A program made the translations under genes and the position numbers. The notes below the pieces were generated by a model. It was given only the letters and a program-made list of their open reading frames with translations. It searched no databases and was not told the origin of the DNA. 64,000 bases of DNA from NCBI RefSeq assembly GCF_021283545.2, contig NZ_CP128540.1, positions 3,817,501-3,881,500 on the forward strand, read 5' to 3'. Each line of letters begins with the position of its first letter. Position 1 is the stretch's first letter. Source of the stretch: Pseudomonas alloputida. Lineage in GTDB: Bacteria; Pseudomonadota; Gammaproteobacteria; Pseudomonadales; Pseudomonadaceae. Shown here one piece after another: positions 51,727 through 61,000 of this stretch.

Positions 51727-52296
51727 ATGCGCCACGAATTCAGCGAAGTGCTCAACGACCTGGTCGACTACTTTCTGCTCGGCGATATCCAGTTGCTCGA
51801 GCGCTTCAAGCAAGACCATCAACTGCCCGACGACCTGGCCGGTGCGTTCACCCACGGTGACAGCGGCGACCAGGCGGTGCGCGAAGGCATCGTGCTGCCG
51901 CTGGCCGGTGTCGACAACCTGCCCTACCGCATCCTGTTCACCCTCGATAACCACACCCCGGCCCTGCGCGAGGCCGGCAGCCGCCTGAAGCACCGGCGCA
52001 ATGGCTATGTACTGCGGGTCGAGCACGGTGCGCTGATGCTGTACACCTGGCGCATCCTGCAGCACTTCACGCCCAAGACCCTGGGTGACCTGATGGCGCG
52101 TTACCAGGTGCCAGGGCGGCCGATCATCGAACTGGACAATGGCTGGTACGACGTGGAGGTGCTGGCGGGGGCACTGGTGCGCGACGGGTTGTACGAGCCG
52201 GCATTCGAGTTCGTGCTGAAGAAGCGCTGGAGCCGGGGTGAGGCGACAGCTGTGGATACCGGGTATGCATTCGGGCTTCGTGGCTACTTCGACTGA
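51727..52296 (+). CDS. Conserved hypothetical protein, alpha/beta, soluble
   Basis: 189 residues from the ATG at 51727, after AAGGAAAAA. No family was recognised. There is no signal peptide or membrane segment. Visible traits are an acidic N-terminal helix (EVLNDLVDYFLLGDIQLLERF), a beta-rich middle (YRILFTLDN, YVLRVEHGALMLYTW) and a C-terminal ALVRDGLYEPAFEFVLKKR. It is 41 bp behind the VOC gene and probably shares its transcript. The REP/IS110 region begins just after its stop. Confidence 0.65.
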   Translation: MRHEFSEVLNDLVDYFLLGDIQLLERFKQDHQLPDDLAGAFTHGDSGDQAVREGIVLPLAGVDNLPYRILFTLDNHTPALREAGSRLKHRRNGYVLRVEHGALMLYTWRILQHFTPKTLGDLMARYQVPGRPIIELDNGWYDVEVLAGALVRDGLYEPAFEFVLKKRWSRGEATAVDTGYAFGLRGYFD

Positions 52297-52308
52297 TTGA
52301 TCGCCTGT

Positions 52309-52407
52309 GCCGGCCTCTTCGCGGGTGAACCCGCTCCTACAAAGCTTTCGAGGCCTGTGTTGATCCTTTCGCGGGTGAACCCGTTCCTACAGCAGTACCT
52401 GTAGGAG
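52309..52407. repeat. REP units left of the IS110 insertion
   Basis: Two REP units with the core GCGGGTGAACCCG lie at 52309-52341 and 52363-52392. A third, inverted, unit starts at 52398 (CCTGTAGGAG) and is cut after base 52407. Its missing half (CGGGTTCACCCGCGAAGG) resumes at 54453. Rejoining the halves restores a normal REP, so the insertions occurred inside this unit. Confidence 0.85.
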
Positions 52408-52489
52408 ATCACCCAGCCCTTCCGGGCTGCGCTGTCGCGCAGCAAACATGAGGTGTACGGCTTCAGTTCCGCAGCGACGCTGACATTTT

Positions 52490-52720
52490 GAAAAAGAAAA
52501 GGCGGTTGGCCCGGTAGGGCCAGCCGCCTTTTGCTTTGTTAGGGTTCGTGTGCGCGGGACAGAGATCGTAGCCAGCACTGGTGTGTGTCTGCACACCCGC
52601 GTAGGAGAGTGATCCGCACGGTATCGGCGTGAAGTCCCTGTAGGCATCAGCTGATTCAGCTGTGACCACGTATGAGAGAGTGAACCCTTTCGCCACCGTG
52701 TGCCCCGCGCGCCCTTTATC
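52490..52720 (+). ncRNA. Candidate bridge RNA of the complete IS110 element
   Basis: The left non-coding region holds a 16-bp hairpin with loop GGTA at 52497-52532, then two loop regions sharing the constant AGAGTG. Loop 1 has GTAGGAG (52601-52607), identical to the flank left of the insertion (52401-52407). Loop 2 has ATGAGAG (52672-52678), identical to the element's own right end (54098-54104). ACCCG at 52595-52599 is complementary to CGGGT right of the target core. The layout is that of IS110 bridge RNAs, which pair with target and donor. The RNA ends are estimates. Confidence 0.65.
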
Positions 52721-52735
52721 CTGCGAGGATTCATC

Positions 52736-54064
52736 ATGGCGCGCAAGCCTTCCAAGCAACGCTTTACCGTCGTCCATCCCGATTGCGCGGCGATCGATGT
52801 CGGTGGTCGAGAGCATTTCGTGGCGGTCGATCCCCGGCACGAAAATCCCGTCCAGTCGTTCACGTCCTTTACTGACGACCTGCTCAAGATGGCTAACTGG
52901 CTTGAAAGCCTGGGGATCAAGGTCGTTGCCATGGAATCCACGGGGGTTTATTGGATTCCAATTTACGAGATTCTCAGCGAGCGCGGTTTTGACGTTTATC
53001 TCGTCAATGCCAGAGCAACTCGGCAAATCACGGGCCGTAAATCAGATGTGCTGGATTGCCAGTGGATCTGGCAGCTGATGACTCATGGACTGCTCAGAGG
53101 CGCATTCCGCCCCGATGATCTGACCTGCTGCGTCCGGTCATTGGTCAGGCAGCGTGCTTCCAAAGTGAAAGACCAGGCGCAGACGCTGAACCGGATGCAA
53201 AAGGCCATGAGCCAAATGAACATCCAGCTGGCCAATGTCATCAGTGATATTTCCGGTGTAACTGGCATGAAGATTTTGCGGGCCATCTGCGCAGGTGAAC
53301 GGGACCCAGTGCAACTGGCTGAACTAACCGACCGCCGCATCAAGGCAGGCAAGGAGGCTGTCGCTCGGAGTCTTCATGGCAATTGGCGGCGCGAGCATTT
53401 GCATGCGCTAACTCAGGAATTGGCTGCCTATGACTTCCTGGAGCAGCAAATTGCAGATTGTGACGACGCCATAAAAGCCGCGTTAGAGCAGTTGCCGGTG
53501 CTGCAAAACAAGCCAGAGCCATCCAAGAAGCCTTTACGGAGCCCACACCGAAACGGCGCCCAACAGACTGTATTGCATCAGACTTTGTGGAAAGTTCTTG
53601 GCGTGGACCTAACCGCAATTCCAACCATTGGGGTGGACACTGCATTAGTGCTGGCAGGGGAGATCGGTACAGATCTATCACGCTTCCCGTCCTCACAGCA
53701 CTTCTGCTCTTGGTTGGGACTGGCTCCCCCTACCCGAATTTCCGGCGGTCATCGACTGGCAGGTGGTGGGCCCAAAATAGTCAATCGAGCAGCGCAAGCA
53801 CTCAAGCAGGCTGCATCCAATGCCCGTAACGACAAGGGTTTCATTGGCGCATCGCACCGAGCCAGACTGACTCGAATGGATACCAGCTGCGCCATCAAAG
53901 CCACTGCGCATCAGTTGGCACGTCTGGTGTACAACCTGTTAACCAAGAAGCAGGCTTATGTTGAACAAGGTCTTGAGGAGTTCGAAGCCAGAAGCCAAGA
54001 CCGGCAGGTCCGGGCTTTGCTTCGCAAAGCCCGGAAACTGGGGTATCAACTGGTGGCCGCTTGA
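52736..54064 (+). CDS. IS110-family transposase (DEDD recombinase)
   Basis: 442 residues from the ATG at 52736, 6 nt after GAGGA. The N-terminal RuvC-like domain supplies the DEDD residues: D in CAAIDVGG, E in VVAMESTGVYW, and the two D of GRKSDVLDCQW. The C-terminal Transposase_20 domain has IPTIGVDTALVLAGEIG and FCSWLGLAPPTRISGG; a serine after this (about residues 328-332) is expected to attack DNA. Length is normal and no frame break is seen, so the enzyme is probably active. It may also serve the neighbouring transposase-less copy. Confidence 0.93.
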   Translation: MARKPSKQRFTVVHPDCAAIDVGGREHFVAVDPRHENPVQSFTSFTDDLLKMANWLESLGIKVVAMESTGVYWIPIYEILSERGFDVYLVNARATRQITGRKSDVLDCQWIWQLMTHGLLRGAFRPDDLTCCVRSLVRQRASKVKDQAQTLNRMQKAMSQMNIQLANVISDISGVTGMKILRAICAGERDPVQLAELTDRRIKAGKEAVARSLHGNWRREHLHALTQELAAYDFLEQQIADCDDAIKAALEQLPVLQNKPEPSKKPLRSPHRNGAQQTVLHQTLWKVLGVDLTAIPTIGVDTALVLAGEIGTDLSRFPSSQHFCSWLGLAPPTRISGGHRLAGGGPKIVNRAAQALKQAASNARNDKGFIGASHRARLTRMDTSCAIKATAHQLARLVYNLLTKKQAYVEQGLEEFEARSQDRQVRALLRKARKLGYQLVAA

Positions 54065-54104
54065 GTGCTTAGAAAACAATGGGTTGCATTTTGTTTGATG
54101 AGAG

Positions 54105-54452
54105 ATCACCCAGCCCTTCCGGGCTGCGCTGTCGCACAGCAAACAGGATGCGCATGACGTCAGATCTGCACTGACATCGAGATCTAGAAAAGCATTCGCC
54201 GACTGATCCGGGTAGGTCAGCCGCCGAATACTTTGCTATGGTTCCCAATGCGCGGGAAAGAGGCCGTAGACCGCACTGGTGTGCTGCTTTGCTCCCGAAT
54301 GAGAGAGTGGCCCAAATGGCATCGGCGTTAATCCCTGTCGGCACAGCTTGCTGTGACCACGTATAGAAGAGTGAACACTTCGCCGCCATTGACCCCGCGC
54401 GCCTGTTTTTTTCGCTAGAAAGAACAGTGGGTTATCTTTTGTTTGATAGAAG
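54105..54452 (+). mobile_element. Non-autonomous 348-bp IS110 derivative directly behind the complete element
   Basis: It starts with the same ~30 bp as the complete element and follows its left region to the CCCCGCGCGCC just before the transposase start. It then jumps straight to a right end of about 38 bp (CTAGAAAG...GTTTGATAGAAG). The transposase gene is absent. The two left regions are diverged, with conserved blocks and variable loops, so this is not a fresh duplication. It ends at the AG at 54451-54452, where the interrupted REP resumes. It would need a transposase in trans. Confidence 0.75.
54188..54400 (+). ncRNA. Candidate bridge RNA of the non-autonomous IS110 derivative
   Basis: A 36-nt hairpin at 54194-54229, the same length as in the complete element but different in sequence and less perfect, is followed by the same two loops. 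Loop 1 has ATGAGAG (54299-54305), identical to this element's left flank (54098-54104). Loop 2 has ATAGAAG (54363-54369), identical to its own right end (54446-54452). Both are followed by AGTG, as in the complete element. The guides have changed exactly where the matching DNA has changed. The RNA ends are estimates. Confidence 0.6.
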
Positions 54453-54482
54453 CGGGTTCACCCGCGAAGGGGCCGGCACAGG
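54453..54482. repeat. Right half of the REP interrupted by the IS110 insertions
   Basis: CGGGTTCACCCGCGAAGG followed by GGCCGGCACAGG completes the REP unit that begins at 52398. It lies between the short IS110 derivative and the stop of the MHS transporter gene on the other strand. Confidence 0.8.
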
Positions 54483-54494
54483 CAAACTCGACCT

Positions 54495-56171
54495 TCAGGT
54501 GTGAGTGATATCCCGATCTTTGGTCTCAGGCAGGAAGAAGATCCCCAGCACCGCTGTCATCACGGCAATCACGATCGGGTACCACAAGCCGTAATAGATA
54601 TCCCCGGTCGCTGCCACCATGGCAAACGCCACGGTCGGCAGGAAGCCACCGAACCAGCCATTCCCGATGTGGTAAGGCAGCGACATCGAGGTGTAGCGGA
54701 TGCGCGCCGGGAACAGCTCCACCAGCCAGGCGGCAATCGGCCCGTAGACCATGGTCACGTAGATCACCAGAATGGTCAGCAGCAACAGCACCATCGGGTA
54801 GTGGATCTTCGCCTGGTCGGCCTTTTCCGGGTAGCCCGCCTCTTTCAATGCACCACTCAGGGTTGCGGTAAACGCTTCGCTTTGTACCTTGAAGTCGGCC
54901 GCCGCCAGGCTGCTGCCATCAAAGCTCGGCAATACCCGTTCGCCAATGCGGATCTGTGCCACGCTGCCGGGTTCCGCCGCTTCATTGGTATACGGGATGG
55001 CGCGCTTGGCCAGCAGGCTTTTGGCAATGTCGCAGGAGCTGGTGAATTTGGCCTTGCCCACCGGGTCGAACTGGAATGCACATTGGCCCGGGTCGGCCAC
55101 CACCACAACCGGGTTCTGCTCCTGGGCAACGAATACATCCGGGTTGCCGTACTCGGTCAGTGCCTTGAAGATCGGGAAGTAGGTCAGCGCGGCGATGATG
55201 CAGCCGGCCATGATGATTTTCTTGCGGCCAATCCGGTCGGACAGGCTGCCGAAGAAAATGAAGAATGGTGTGCCGATCAACAGTGAACCGGCAATCAGCA
55301 GGTTGGCGGTCTGCGCCTCGATCTTGAGCGTCTGCAACAGGAAGAACAACGCGTAGAACTGCCCGGTGTACCACACCACGGCCTGGCCGGCGGTGCCGCC
55401 GAGCAGCGACATGATCACCACCTTGAGGTTGTCCCAGCGGGCGAACGATTCGGTCAGGGGCGCCTTGGATGCCTTGCCCTCGGCCTTCATCTTCATGAAC
55501 ACTGGCGACTCGTTCAGCTGCAGGCGGATGTACACCGAAATCGCCAGCAGCAGAATCGACAGCAGGAACGGTATCCGCCAGCCCCAGGCCTCGAACGCTT
55601 CCGTCCCCATGGCCGTGCGACAGGCCATGATCACCAGCAGCGACAGGAACAGCCCCAGGGTGGCAGTCGTCTGGATCCAGGCAGTGAAAAAGCCGCGGCG
55701 GCCCTTGGGCGCATGCTCGGCCACGTAGGTGGCCGCGCCGCCGTACTCACCGCCCAGCGCCAGCCCCTGCAGCAAGCGCAGGGTGATCAGGATGATCGGC
55801 GCGGCCACACCGATCGTGGCGTAGCCCGGTAGCAGCCCCACCACTGCGGTGGACAGGCCCATGATGACAATGGTGATGAGGAAGGTGTACTTGCGCCCGA
55901 TCATATCGCCCAGGCGGCCGAACACGATGGCGCCGAACGGTCGGACGGCAAAGCCGGCGGCAAAGGCCAGCAAGGCAAAGATGAACGAGGTGGTTTCATT
56001 GACGCCAGCGAAGAAGTGCCTGGCGATAATCGCGGCGAGTGAGCCGTACAGGTAGAAGTCGTACCACTCGAATACCGTGCCCAGGGACGAGGCGAAGATG
56101 ACCTTGCGCTCCTCCTTGGTGATACCGCGTTGGGGCGCGCTGCCCGTGGATGTGCTGTCGAGAACCGCCAT
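54495..56171 (-). CDS. MFS transporter, metabolite:H+ symporter (MHS/ProP-like) type
   Basis: 558 residues. The first helix pattern FEWYDFYLYGSLAAI and the loop motif GRLGDMIGRKYTF are those of the MHS family (ProP, ShiA, KgtP). The second half has SDRIGRKKIIMAG. Compared with the usual ~430-450 residues, this protein has an insert of about 120 residues at roughly 350-480, between helices of the second half, with VVVVADPGQCAFQFDP and a second cysteine (SSCDIAK). The insert is hydrophilic and probably forms a folded periplasmic cap. The substrate is likely a carboxylate or betaine. Confidence 0.87.
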   Translation of the reverse strand: MAVLDSTSTGSAPQRGITKEERKVIFASSLGTVFEWYDFYLYGSLAAIIARHFFAGVNETTSFIFALLAFAAGFAVRPFGAIVFGRLGDMIGRKYTFLITIVIMGLSTAVVGLLPGYATIGVAAPIILITLRLLQGLALGGEYGGAATYVAEHAPKGRRGFFTAWIQTTATLGLFLSLLVIMACRTAMGTEAFEAWGWRIPFLLSILLLAISVYIRLQLNESPVFMKMKAEGKASKAPLTESFARWDNLKVVIMSLLGGTAGQAVVWYTGQFYALFFLLQTLKIEAQTANLLIAGSLLIGTPFFIFFGSLSDRIGRKKIIMAGCIIAALTYFPIFKALTEYGNPDVFVAQEQNPVVVVADPGQCAFQFDPVGKAKFTSSCDIAKSLLAKRAIPYTNEAAEPGSVAQIRIGERVLPSFDGSSLAAADFKVQSEAFTATLSGALKEAGYPEKADQAKIHYPMVLLLLTILVIYVTMVYGPIAAWLVELFPARIRYTSMSLPYHIGNGWFGGFLPTVAFAMVAATGDIYYGLWYPIVIAVMTAVLGIFFLPETKDRDITHT

Positions 56172-56432
56172 GGGTTGCCTCCGTCATGTTGTCATACAGG
56201 CCGGAGCACCTCACAACCACTTCACCGTCGCACCCAGGCCCTGGCGCTTGCTTTGGTTGCGCGAAGCACGACGAGGCGGGCCGCCTCGGATCGCAGCAAG
56301 GTTCATGAAGCATAATCGGGATTGGCTGGATATCCACCCGCCGGGCCCTGCACGAGAGGGCGGCCTGGACGACACGCAGCACCGGGGTGCCGGGCGATAG
56401 CGGGTTGGCTGACGATTTTGGCGGGGGCGGTT

Positions 56433-56852
56433 TCACCCGCCAGGCACTACCGGCCCCTTCAACTCGACCTGATTACCATCCGGGTCGTAGCAGTACAGCG
56501 AAAGCCCCTCCCCTTCGGCACCATAACGCTTCTCGGCAGGCTCCACCTTTACCCCGGCGGCTTCCAGATAGGCCGTCAACGCGGCCTCGTCGAACGGCTC
56601 GATGCGCAGGCAGAAATGGTGCAGGTTGCGCCCTTCCACGCCCGGTGCAGCTCCGCCTGGCTGCCCCAGCGGGCCATCCAGGGTTACCAGGTCGATCATC
56701 GCCGTGCCCGTGGCCAGGTGCACCATGCCCAGGTCTTCGCGCACGCGGCTGACGGTGCAGCCAAGCAGTTCGGTGTAAAAGGCAACACTGCGCGGCAGGT
56801 CGCTGACCCGCAACACCAGGTGGTCGATGTGCTTGATGGTGAAAGGCCGCAT
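56433..56852 (-). CDS. VOC-superfamily protein (glyoxalase/virulence-type dioxygenase fold)
   Basis: 139 residues with the VOC pattern IKHIDHLVLRVSDLPRSVAFYTELLG, then NLHHFCLRIEPFDEAAL, and the end YDPDGNQVELKG. The conserved His of HIDH, His of HHFCLRI and Glu of QVELKG would form the metal site, so it is probably an active metalloenzyme. It stands alone; the 261 bp between it and the MHS gene show no further gene. Confidence 0.87.
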   Translation of the reverse strand: MRPFTIKHIDHLVLRVSDLPRSVAFYTELLGCTVSRVREDLGMVHLATGTAMIDLVTLDGPLGQPGGAAPGVEGRNLHHFCLRIEPFDEAALTAYLEAAGVKVEPAEKRYGAEGEGLSLYCYDPDGNQVELKGPVVPGG

Positions 56853-56927
56853 GCCGGGCTCCCTGTGGCGTGTTTGTGAATACGTTCGCCACCATAGCCC
56901 AGGTTCACCCGGCGTGACCAGAATCAG

Positions 56928-57854
56928 CTACTCGTTCACCAAGCGTTGCAGTACGCCCCCTTCATGGCGCGTCAGGATACGCAGCAACTGGTCGACCAGC
57001 GCCCGGTCCGGCGCATCCAGGTGGAAGTGGTGCCCACCTGGGTGCCAGGAGACTTTCGCCTGGCTGGGCAAGGCGGCCTGACGCCGGGTAAAGGCCTCGC
57101 CGGTGAAGGCCCCCTGGCGGCCGAACAGCAGGTACAACGGGCAGCGGATCTGGCTGAGCAGGTCGCAGGCTTCGCGCTCGGTCAGTGGCATGGGTTCGGG
57201 CAATACCAGTCGCGGGTCGTGGCGCCAGCAATAGCCATCGTCCAGCTGTAGCAGGTCGCGCAGCGCCAGCAGCCGAGCGGCACCTTCCGACAGTTCGGTG
57301 TCCAGCCGCTCGCGGCGTTGCGCCAGGGCGTTGTCCAGGTCGTCGAAGCGACCAACATCCGGCTCGGCAAAACCCGGCAACTGGCTGCGCTGTACCATGC
57401 GCTTGAGCCGGTAGGCCCGCGCCAGGTGCTGCACCCGGTCATCCTCGGCCACCGTGAACGGTGCCCCCATGCCGTCGAGGAAGGTCATGCTGGCAATGCC
57501 ACTGGTCATGGCCGCCAGCAGCGATGCTATACCGGTGCCCATCCCATGGGCCAGCACATGAAATTGCGCCAGGCCCAGGCTGTCGGTTACCGCCAGCATG
57601 TCTTCGGCATGCTCCCACAGGTAATAGCCGCTGTCGTGGCGACGATGGCCAGAACGGCCATGGCCGATCAGGTCGGGGGCCACCACGAAGCAGCCGTCCA
57701 GCATCGGTGCCAGGCGCTCGAACGAGGCAGCGTTATCCAGCCAGCCATGCAAGGCCAATATGGGAATACCGTCTTCTGCCCCCCAGGTGCGAACCGCTAT
57801 TTCAACGCCATCGAGGTCTAGCAGGTGATCTTTCGGACTGCACAGCGAACGCAT
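56928..57854 (-). CDS. Alpha/beta-hydrolase-fold protein lacking the nucleophile serine
   Basis: 308 residues. The fold is clear: PILALHGWLDNAASFERLAP (oxyanion loop), VVAPDLIGHGRSG, a cap domain, CPLYLLFGRQGAF and the final HHFHLDAP with the catalytic histidine. At the nucleophile elbow, where G-x-S-x-G is expected, the sequence is LAHGMGTG, with glycine 104 in place of serine. The gene is otherwise intact. It may have lost hydrolase activity or use another residue, like cofactor-independent members of the fold. Neighbours do not suggest a substrate. Confidence 0.82.
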   Translation of the reverse strand: MRSLCSPKDHLLDLDGVEIAVRTWGAEDGIPILALHGWLDNAASFERLAPMLDGCFVVAPDLIGHGRSGHRRHDSGYYLWEHAEDMLAVTDSLGLAQFHVLAHGMGTGIASLLAAMTSGIASMTFLDGMGAPFTVAEDDRVQHLARAYRLKRMVQRSQLPGFAEPDVGRFDDLDNALAQRRERLDTELSEGAARLLALRDLLQLDDGYCWRHDPRLVLPEPMPLTEREACDLLSQIRCPLYLLFGRQGAFTGEAFTRRQAALPSQAKVSWHPGGHHFHLDAPDRALVDQLLRILTRHEGGVLQRLVNE

Positions 57855-58036
57855 TGCAATTCTCCTTGGCTGAAGCCTGCACCATGACCTGCCTCACCCT
57901 CTCGCAGATGCTCCCTCGCTGCCAGCCCCCCACCGACCCGCGCATACGCAGGACCGACCGCGGCCAACAACTATCTACCGCACCCCGGCGCCTTGATCAG
58001 CGTGGACTATCTCCCCCCACAAAAGAGATGGTGACC

Positions 58037-61000
58037 ATGACAACCCCGACACCGTTGCATCAAAACCAGATAACACGCTCATTACCGAAATGGAGCAAGG
58101 CGCTCCATCCGACGCATACGCGCAAGGTGGTGCAGAGCCTGTACAAGGAATATCTCGATGAAGATGGCAGCCCTTACGCGTGGTATGCCACTGCCGATGA
58201 GCCAACGCGTGAGCAGTTGCACAACGCATTGCAAACCCGTAACAAACGGCTGGCGCAAGTCAAACAGGCGCTAGGCGAGTTCAAGGACATCATCGCGTTC
58301 TGCGGCCCACTGTTGACCGAGCGGTTGAAGCTGAATGTACCCGTAGACAGAGCGCAGTATGTCTTCCAGCCCTTTGAGTCAGAGGCCAACATCTGGGTTG
58401 GCGTTCCCGATGTGGAAACGCCTTTGGTCCCGGACGTGGAAGCGGATGTGCTGGCCACCCGCCCCGTAGGCCAGCCGCAAACACGCAGTTTGCTGGAGGC
58501 TGCCCTGCACAACTTCGAGGGGCTGGACGAAGTCGGTCCTTACAGCAGGCTCACCAACGCCGCTGGCAGCGACACGCCCCTGGCAGGCCTGACGATGGCG
58601 GACTTCGTCAGGCATTGTCGGGCGCTGGACCTTGGCAAACGTTATCAAGACCATCTGCTTGCAACCCATGAAGGCGCCAATCGCGCTGAAATCCAGCGCC
58701 TGTCGATTGCAGCGAACCGTGAGGCCTTGAGGGTCCAGGCATTGATCGCCAGGCTCAAAGGCCTGCTGAGCAAGGCCGGGCTCGATGCGCTTGCGCAGCT
58801 GTGCGACGGCAGCCCTCACCCCACCTATGACAACGAGGCGTTGCATTGCTGGAACTTCAACCTCTTCGATGTCCCCGTCCACGAAGTACTGTTCATCGGG
58901 CCAGACAACCCTTACCGCACTAACCCCTGCATTGTGTATGTCCCTGGCGACAGCGAGCACCCGGTAAGGGAGTTCGCTTCTCGTCAGGAAGCGGGCAAGC
59001 ACCTGCGCAGCCGGCTATTGCAAAGCGAGTTTCGCCGCGCCTTGGTGCATTTCGCCTACAAGGACAGGCAAAAAGAACTTGCCGTTAAGCTGGAAATTGC
59101 GCTGTTCGAAGAGGATGAAGCGGGCATACGCAAACCCCGAATCATGCCAGTGATCCCTTTCACGCTCTCGCCAATCCGAACCGACCCTTGGACGAACCTA
59201 TACAACGCACACCTTGCGCGCATGAAGGCCGACGCAAAAACCATTGCAGTCCCTACCGCCGAAGTCGACGCCAACGCCCGCAATGAGCGTCTGAAGTACT
59301 GGTTCGACCTGGGGATGAACGTGCTGAATGTCGCCGCGTTCTTCGTGCCGGGGTTGAACACGGTCATGCTAGGCGTTTTTGCTTACGACCTGATGAGCTC
59401 TGTTTTTACCGGGTTCGAGGCCTGGGAAGAAGGTGATACCCGGCAGGCACTGGCGCAGCTGGAATCATTGGCCATCAACGCGGGCGTGATTGCCGGCTTT
59501 GCAGTGGGCACCAGGATCGTCCAGGCGTCTGGCTTTGTTGATGCACTGAAAAGTGTATGGCATGAAGACAAGGAGGTGCTCTGGCACCCCGACATGAAAC
59601 CCTATGCGAGCACGGCGGCTATTCCTGAGGGGGCTCAACCCGATTTGCTCGGCCATGTGCACGTCGATGGAAAGACCTACCTGAAGCTGGATGGGACCCT
59701 GTACGAGGTGTTTCAGGGCGCTGATCAGCAATGGCGCGTGCGCCACCCTGATGACGCTCAGGCCTATGCCCCACGCTTGCTGCATCATGGTAACGCCCGC
59801 TGGCAACTGGCCCATGAACAGCCTCTGGAATGGGAACGTGAACAGCTTGCGCGCCGCCTCGGCAGCCATAGCGCAGGCCTGGACGACAGCGAACTGGACC
59901 ATGCCATGCGCACTACCGGTACCGATCCAGACGTGCTGCGCCGTGCCCAGGCAGCGGGCCTGCCTCCACCCGCTTTGTTGATCGACACGCTGCAGCGGTT
60001 GCAACTGGACAATCAGACACAACAGATCATCAACTGCGTACGCCATGGGTTGCCGCTGGCTGCGTACAAGAACTTTGCCTTGCCTGAGTTGCTGCGCCTG
60101 CCGGGGTGGCCCGAGGGGAACGTGCTGAAGGTTTACCAAGGGCCAGAACCCTGGGGCGAATCGGTGCGCTACGGCCCCCCTCACACGCTGGGCCAGACAG
60201 AAATCGAAATTACCCGTACCGACCTGGACAATGGCCAGTTGAGCCAAACCGTGCTGGATCAGATGGATGAAGAAGCCATTGAGCAGTTGCTCGGTGACAC
60301 ACCAACCGAGCACCGAGCGTCCGCACTGAACAACAAACTCGCGCAACACCTGGAACAGCATCGCGAGGCGCTGTTCGAGAGCCTGCAACAAAGACGCCGT
60401 CCCACACACCCACCCACTGCACAAACCCTCGCCCGGCAGTTTCCCGGGCTGCCGGACAGCGCGCTTGAAGAGTTGCTTGCCAACATCAGCAACGCCGAAC
60501 GGGAACGTCTGACAAACGGACGAGTGCCGCTTCGCATTGCCGAGGAAGCACGCCTTCTGCAAGCTCGAGCGCGGCTTGATCGTGCCCTCCTCGGCCTGTT
60601 CAGGCCCAGCCTGGCCAACGACGACAGTCTACGCATCAAGCAGGCGCTGCAAGCCGCGCACCCGCAGGCTGAACCGGCCCGGTTGCTGCAACTCGCCCTA
60701 GGTGATCGCCAGCACTGCGCCTCACTGCTTGGCCAACAGCCCATCAACCCCAGGTTCCGCTCCCCTTTGCGATTGGCCAACGGCCGGCTGGGCTATCCCC
60801 TGAGCGGCCGAGGCCTGCAAGGACGCGCCTTGCCGGCTGCACGTCGACTCCGGGCGCTCTACCCCGAACTCAGCAGCGAGCAAATCACCGGGCTACAAGC
60901 CGAACTGGCTCGAGGAGGCGACCTGGGTAGCGCGATCAACCAGCTGGAGGTCGAGCAGCGTACTCTCAACCGAGATCTCAACCGTTGGGTAAGCACCGCC

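Larger units (their letters stand above)
52408..54104 (+). mobile_element. Complete IS110-family element inserted in a REP (ISPpu10-like targeting)
   Basis: About 1697 bp, from ATCACCCAGCCC at 52408 to the AG at 54104. The ends were set by comparing the junctions with the adjacent short copy and with the broken REP. No terminal inverted repeats and no simple target duplication are seen; only a shared AG dinucleotide lies at each junction (52406-52407, 54103-54104, 54451-54452), as expected for IS110 recombination. A 328-bp non-coding left region precedes the transposase. REP-directed IS110 elements such as ISPpu10 are known in P. putida; identity with it was not checked. Confidence 0.85.

Noticed and set aside
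52497..52532. Hairpin in the IS110 left region as a simple terminator
   Set aside because: A same-length hairpin is kept at the same place in the diverged short element although its sequence changed. A structural role in the non-coding RNA is more likely, though it may also limit read-in.
52309..54482. REP units read as a CRISPR array or as IS terminal inverted repeats
   Set aside because: Spacing is irregular and no cas genes are present. The REP halves lie outside the element ends and rejoin to one normal REP.
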